A stretch of 5,483 nucleotides of DNA from an uncultured Clostridium sp. (GTDB lineage Bacteria > Bacillota > Clostridia > Clostridiales > Clostridiaceae), in the NCBI GenBank assembly GCA_934755305.1, contig CAKVLD010000126.1, positions 1 to 5,483 of the forward strand, given 5' to 3'. Both the position numbers and the translations under genes were made by a program. The notes beneath the pieces were generated by a model. It did no database searches, was not told the origin of the DNA, and saw only the letters and a program-made list of their open reading frames with translations. This document shows, piece by piece, positions 4,161 through 5,483 of the stretch (the first letter of the stretch is position 1; the number at the start of each line of letters is the position of its first letter).

Positions 4161-5483
4161 TTATTTTTTATTATTAATATTTTTTCTGAACATCTTTGCT
4201 CTATCAATATTACTAATATTAATTTTTACTTTTTCCTGATTTTTAATAATTTTTCTTTCATTGTTTTCTACTTTTCTTATCTTTTCTTCAGTTGATTTTC
4301 TTTCCTTCTTTATATTTATATCCTTAGATATTTTCTCATTTCTATTTGTGCTTTTATTTAAGATAATAGTGTTACTTTCATCAGCTTCTACATCTTCATT
4401 TCTACTTTCTATTATCAATTCTTCATTATTTTTTCTTATAGGTACATCTTTTATTATTTCTACATCATTATTTCTAGAGTTATCTTTTACTGATGTCTCA
4501 ATAATATTGTTTTTTCCTCTATTTATGCTATCACTATTGATTTCTTTAGGCTCTACAGTTTCTATTTTTCTATTTAATGATATATCTTTATTTATTGGAA
4601 TTTCTTTTTTATCTGTTTTTCTAAGGTTATTTTTTCTTATTTCTCCAATATTATTTTTAGAATTTTTATCTTTTACACCTTTAGAAATATTATCTTTATT
4701 TGAATTATTATTTTTTATATTTTTTGCTAAATCATTTATACTTGGTCTTTTAATATTTTCTACTTTCTCTTCAGTATTTCTTTTTTCATTATGTTCTGCA
4801 GGAGCTTGATTTATATTTTGATCCATATGTTCATCTTTATTTTGTCTTATATTTGGCCTTGTTTTTTGATCTGTAGTATAAGACTTTCCTTCTTGTCTAT
4901 TTATATCTTGGGTTTGCCTTGATTGTGTTTTGCTTGTATTATCTCTTGTAGCTTTTTGTTTTGCTGCTGATTCTCTAGATTTTCTTTGTTCTTCCGCTTT
5001 AGCTTTATTATAATTTCTAATCCTATCTCCTACAGTTTCTCTATCAAAGTGTTCATCGTTGAAAGCTCTAACTTTATCTCCAAAGGTAGTGGCTTTTTTC
5101 CTTACTGCATCTTTTAAATCTTCAGCTTTTCCTTTAACTTTATCAGCTGCAGCTCCACCAACATTTTTTAAGCCATCAATACCTTTTTCCGTTGTTCTCA
5201 TAGTATTACGCCATACTCCTGCACCTGATCTACTAACTTTACTTTGCAAGGACATTAATACTCTAAATATTTGTTTTCTTTGAAGTATAATGCCAATATA
5301 TATTGCTGTTTGAACTAAAGTTATACCAAACCATCCATAAGTGCCTAACTCCCCTAAATATGTTGCTATAAGTCCATCTATCTTTATAAGCAATCCTAAA
5401 AGGAAGGAAGTTAATACTATTCCTAATTGAGAGCCTAATATTTGATTCCACCAATTAGATATTAAGTTTACTCCTCCAAAGCT
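4161..5483 (-). CDS. VirB6/TcpH-like conjugation channel protein, C-terminal part
   Basis: The frame enters from the right edge without a start and ends at TAA 4163-4161, giving 440 visible residues. TTG at 5393 is an internal codon, since the 30 residues before it (including GGVN and NWW) stay in frame. Residues about 15-42 and 50-67 form the last membrane segments, with the motif LGTYGWFG between them and a charged QRKQIF after. This matches the end of the membrane domain in VirB6-type proteins of Gram-positive type IV secretion systems (TcpH of pCW3, Orf15 of Tn916), which form part of the mating channel. From about residue 75 the chain is hydrophilic: an Ala/Lys/Glu-rich, probably helical part (75-150), then about 290 low-complexity residues rich in Asn, Lys, Glu, Ile and Ser, with no Cys or Trp, probably disordered and cytoplasmic. 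The N-terminal channel domain is outside the window, so the assignment rests on topology and tail type. No further transfer gene follows it here. Confidence 0.7.
   Translation of the reverse strand, partial: SFGGVNLISNWWNQILGSQLGIVLTSFLLGLLIKIDGLIATYLGELGTYGWFGITLVQTAIYIGIILQRKQIFRVLMSLQSKVSRSGAGVWRNTMRTTEKGIDGLKNVGGAAADKVKGKAEDLKDAVRKKATTFGDKVRAFNDEHFDRETVGDRIRNYNKAKAEEQRKSRESAAKQKATRDNTSKTQSRQTQDINRQEGKSYTTDQKTRPNIRQNKDEHMDQNINQAPAEHNEKRNTEEKVENIKRPSINDLAKNIKNNNSNKDNISKGVKDKNSKNNIGEIRKNNLRKTDKKEIPINKDISLNRKIETVEPKEINSDSINRGKNNIIETSVKDNSRNNDVEIIKDVPIRKNNEELIIESRNEDVEADESNTIILNKSTNRNEKISKDINIKKERKSTEEKIRKVENNERKIIKNQEKVKINISNIDRAKMFRKNINNKK

Noticed and set aside
4261..4809. A 182-codon plus-strand frame rich in Phe, Leu and Ser
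   Set aside because: It is the antisense shadow of the Lys/Asn/Glu-rich tail of the channel protein; no ribosome binding site and typical mirror composition.
5263..5454. A 63-codon minus-strand frame overlapping the channel gene
   Set aside because: It is in another frame of the same strand within the membrane-segment coding region, and the continuous channel frame explains the sequence.

Overview
The window is very AT-rich (roughly a quarter G+C) and uses strong AGGAGG-type ribosome binding sites and A/T-ending codons, as in low-GC Firmicutes, most probably Clostridium. A conjugation-channel gene, a replication/primase-type gene and a leader that looks like plasmid copy-control machinery suggest a conjugative plasmid or related mobile element. 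The pCW3/Tcp-type plasmids of Clostridium perfringens are one candidate family, but nothing here proves that assignment.

All three recognisable protein genes lie on the minus strand. From high to low coordinates they are: (1) the 3' end of a VirB6/TcpH-like membrane channel gene with a long charged tail (4161-5483, runs off the right edge); (2) a surface lipoprotein carrying a ComEC-type metallo-beta-lactamase-fold domain (2444-3265), with a stop codon just before its expected end; (3) a large protein with a diverged archaeo-eukaryotic-primase-like N-terminus, a cysteine-bearing middle domain and a winged-helix-like C-terminus (1-1711, runs off the left edge). The third is the likely replication protein.

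The two long gene-free stretches are structured. Upstream of the primase-like gene (1712-2400) there is an intrinsic terminator 34 nt before its start codon. Before that lies a leader that can fold into a three-way junction, with a candidate opposite-strand promoter positioned to make an antisense RNA of about 120 nt. This is the layout of pT181/pIP501-type transcriptional attenuation of a rep gene. Between the lipoprotein and channel genes (3293-4160) are two diverged direct repeats of about 260 bp. Each carries a plus-strand promoter-like sequence, a 61-nt core identical at 59 positions, and a strong hairpin terminator, so they look like a duplicated small-RNA gene. A third promoter-plus-hairpin unit lies between them.

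A working model, which is inference, is that this is a junction of the transfer and replication modules of a clostridial plasmid, with non-coding RNAs on the plus strand running antiparallel to the protein genes. No tRNA, rRNA, CRISPR array or transposase was seen.
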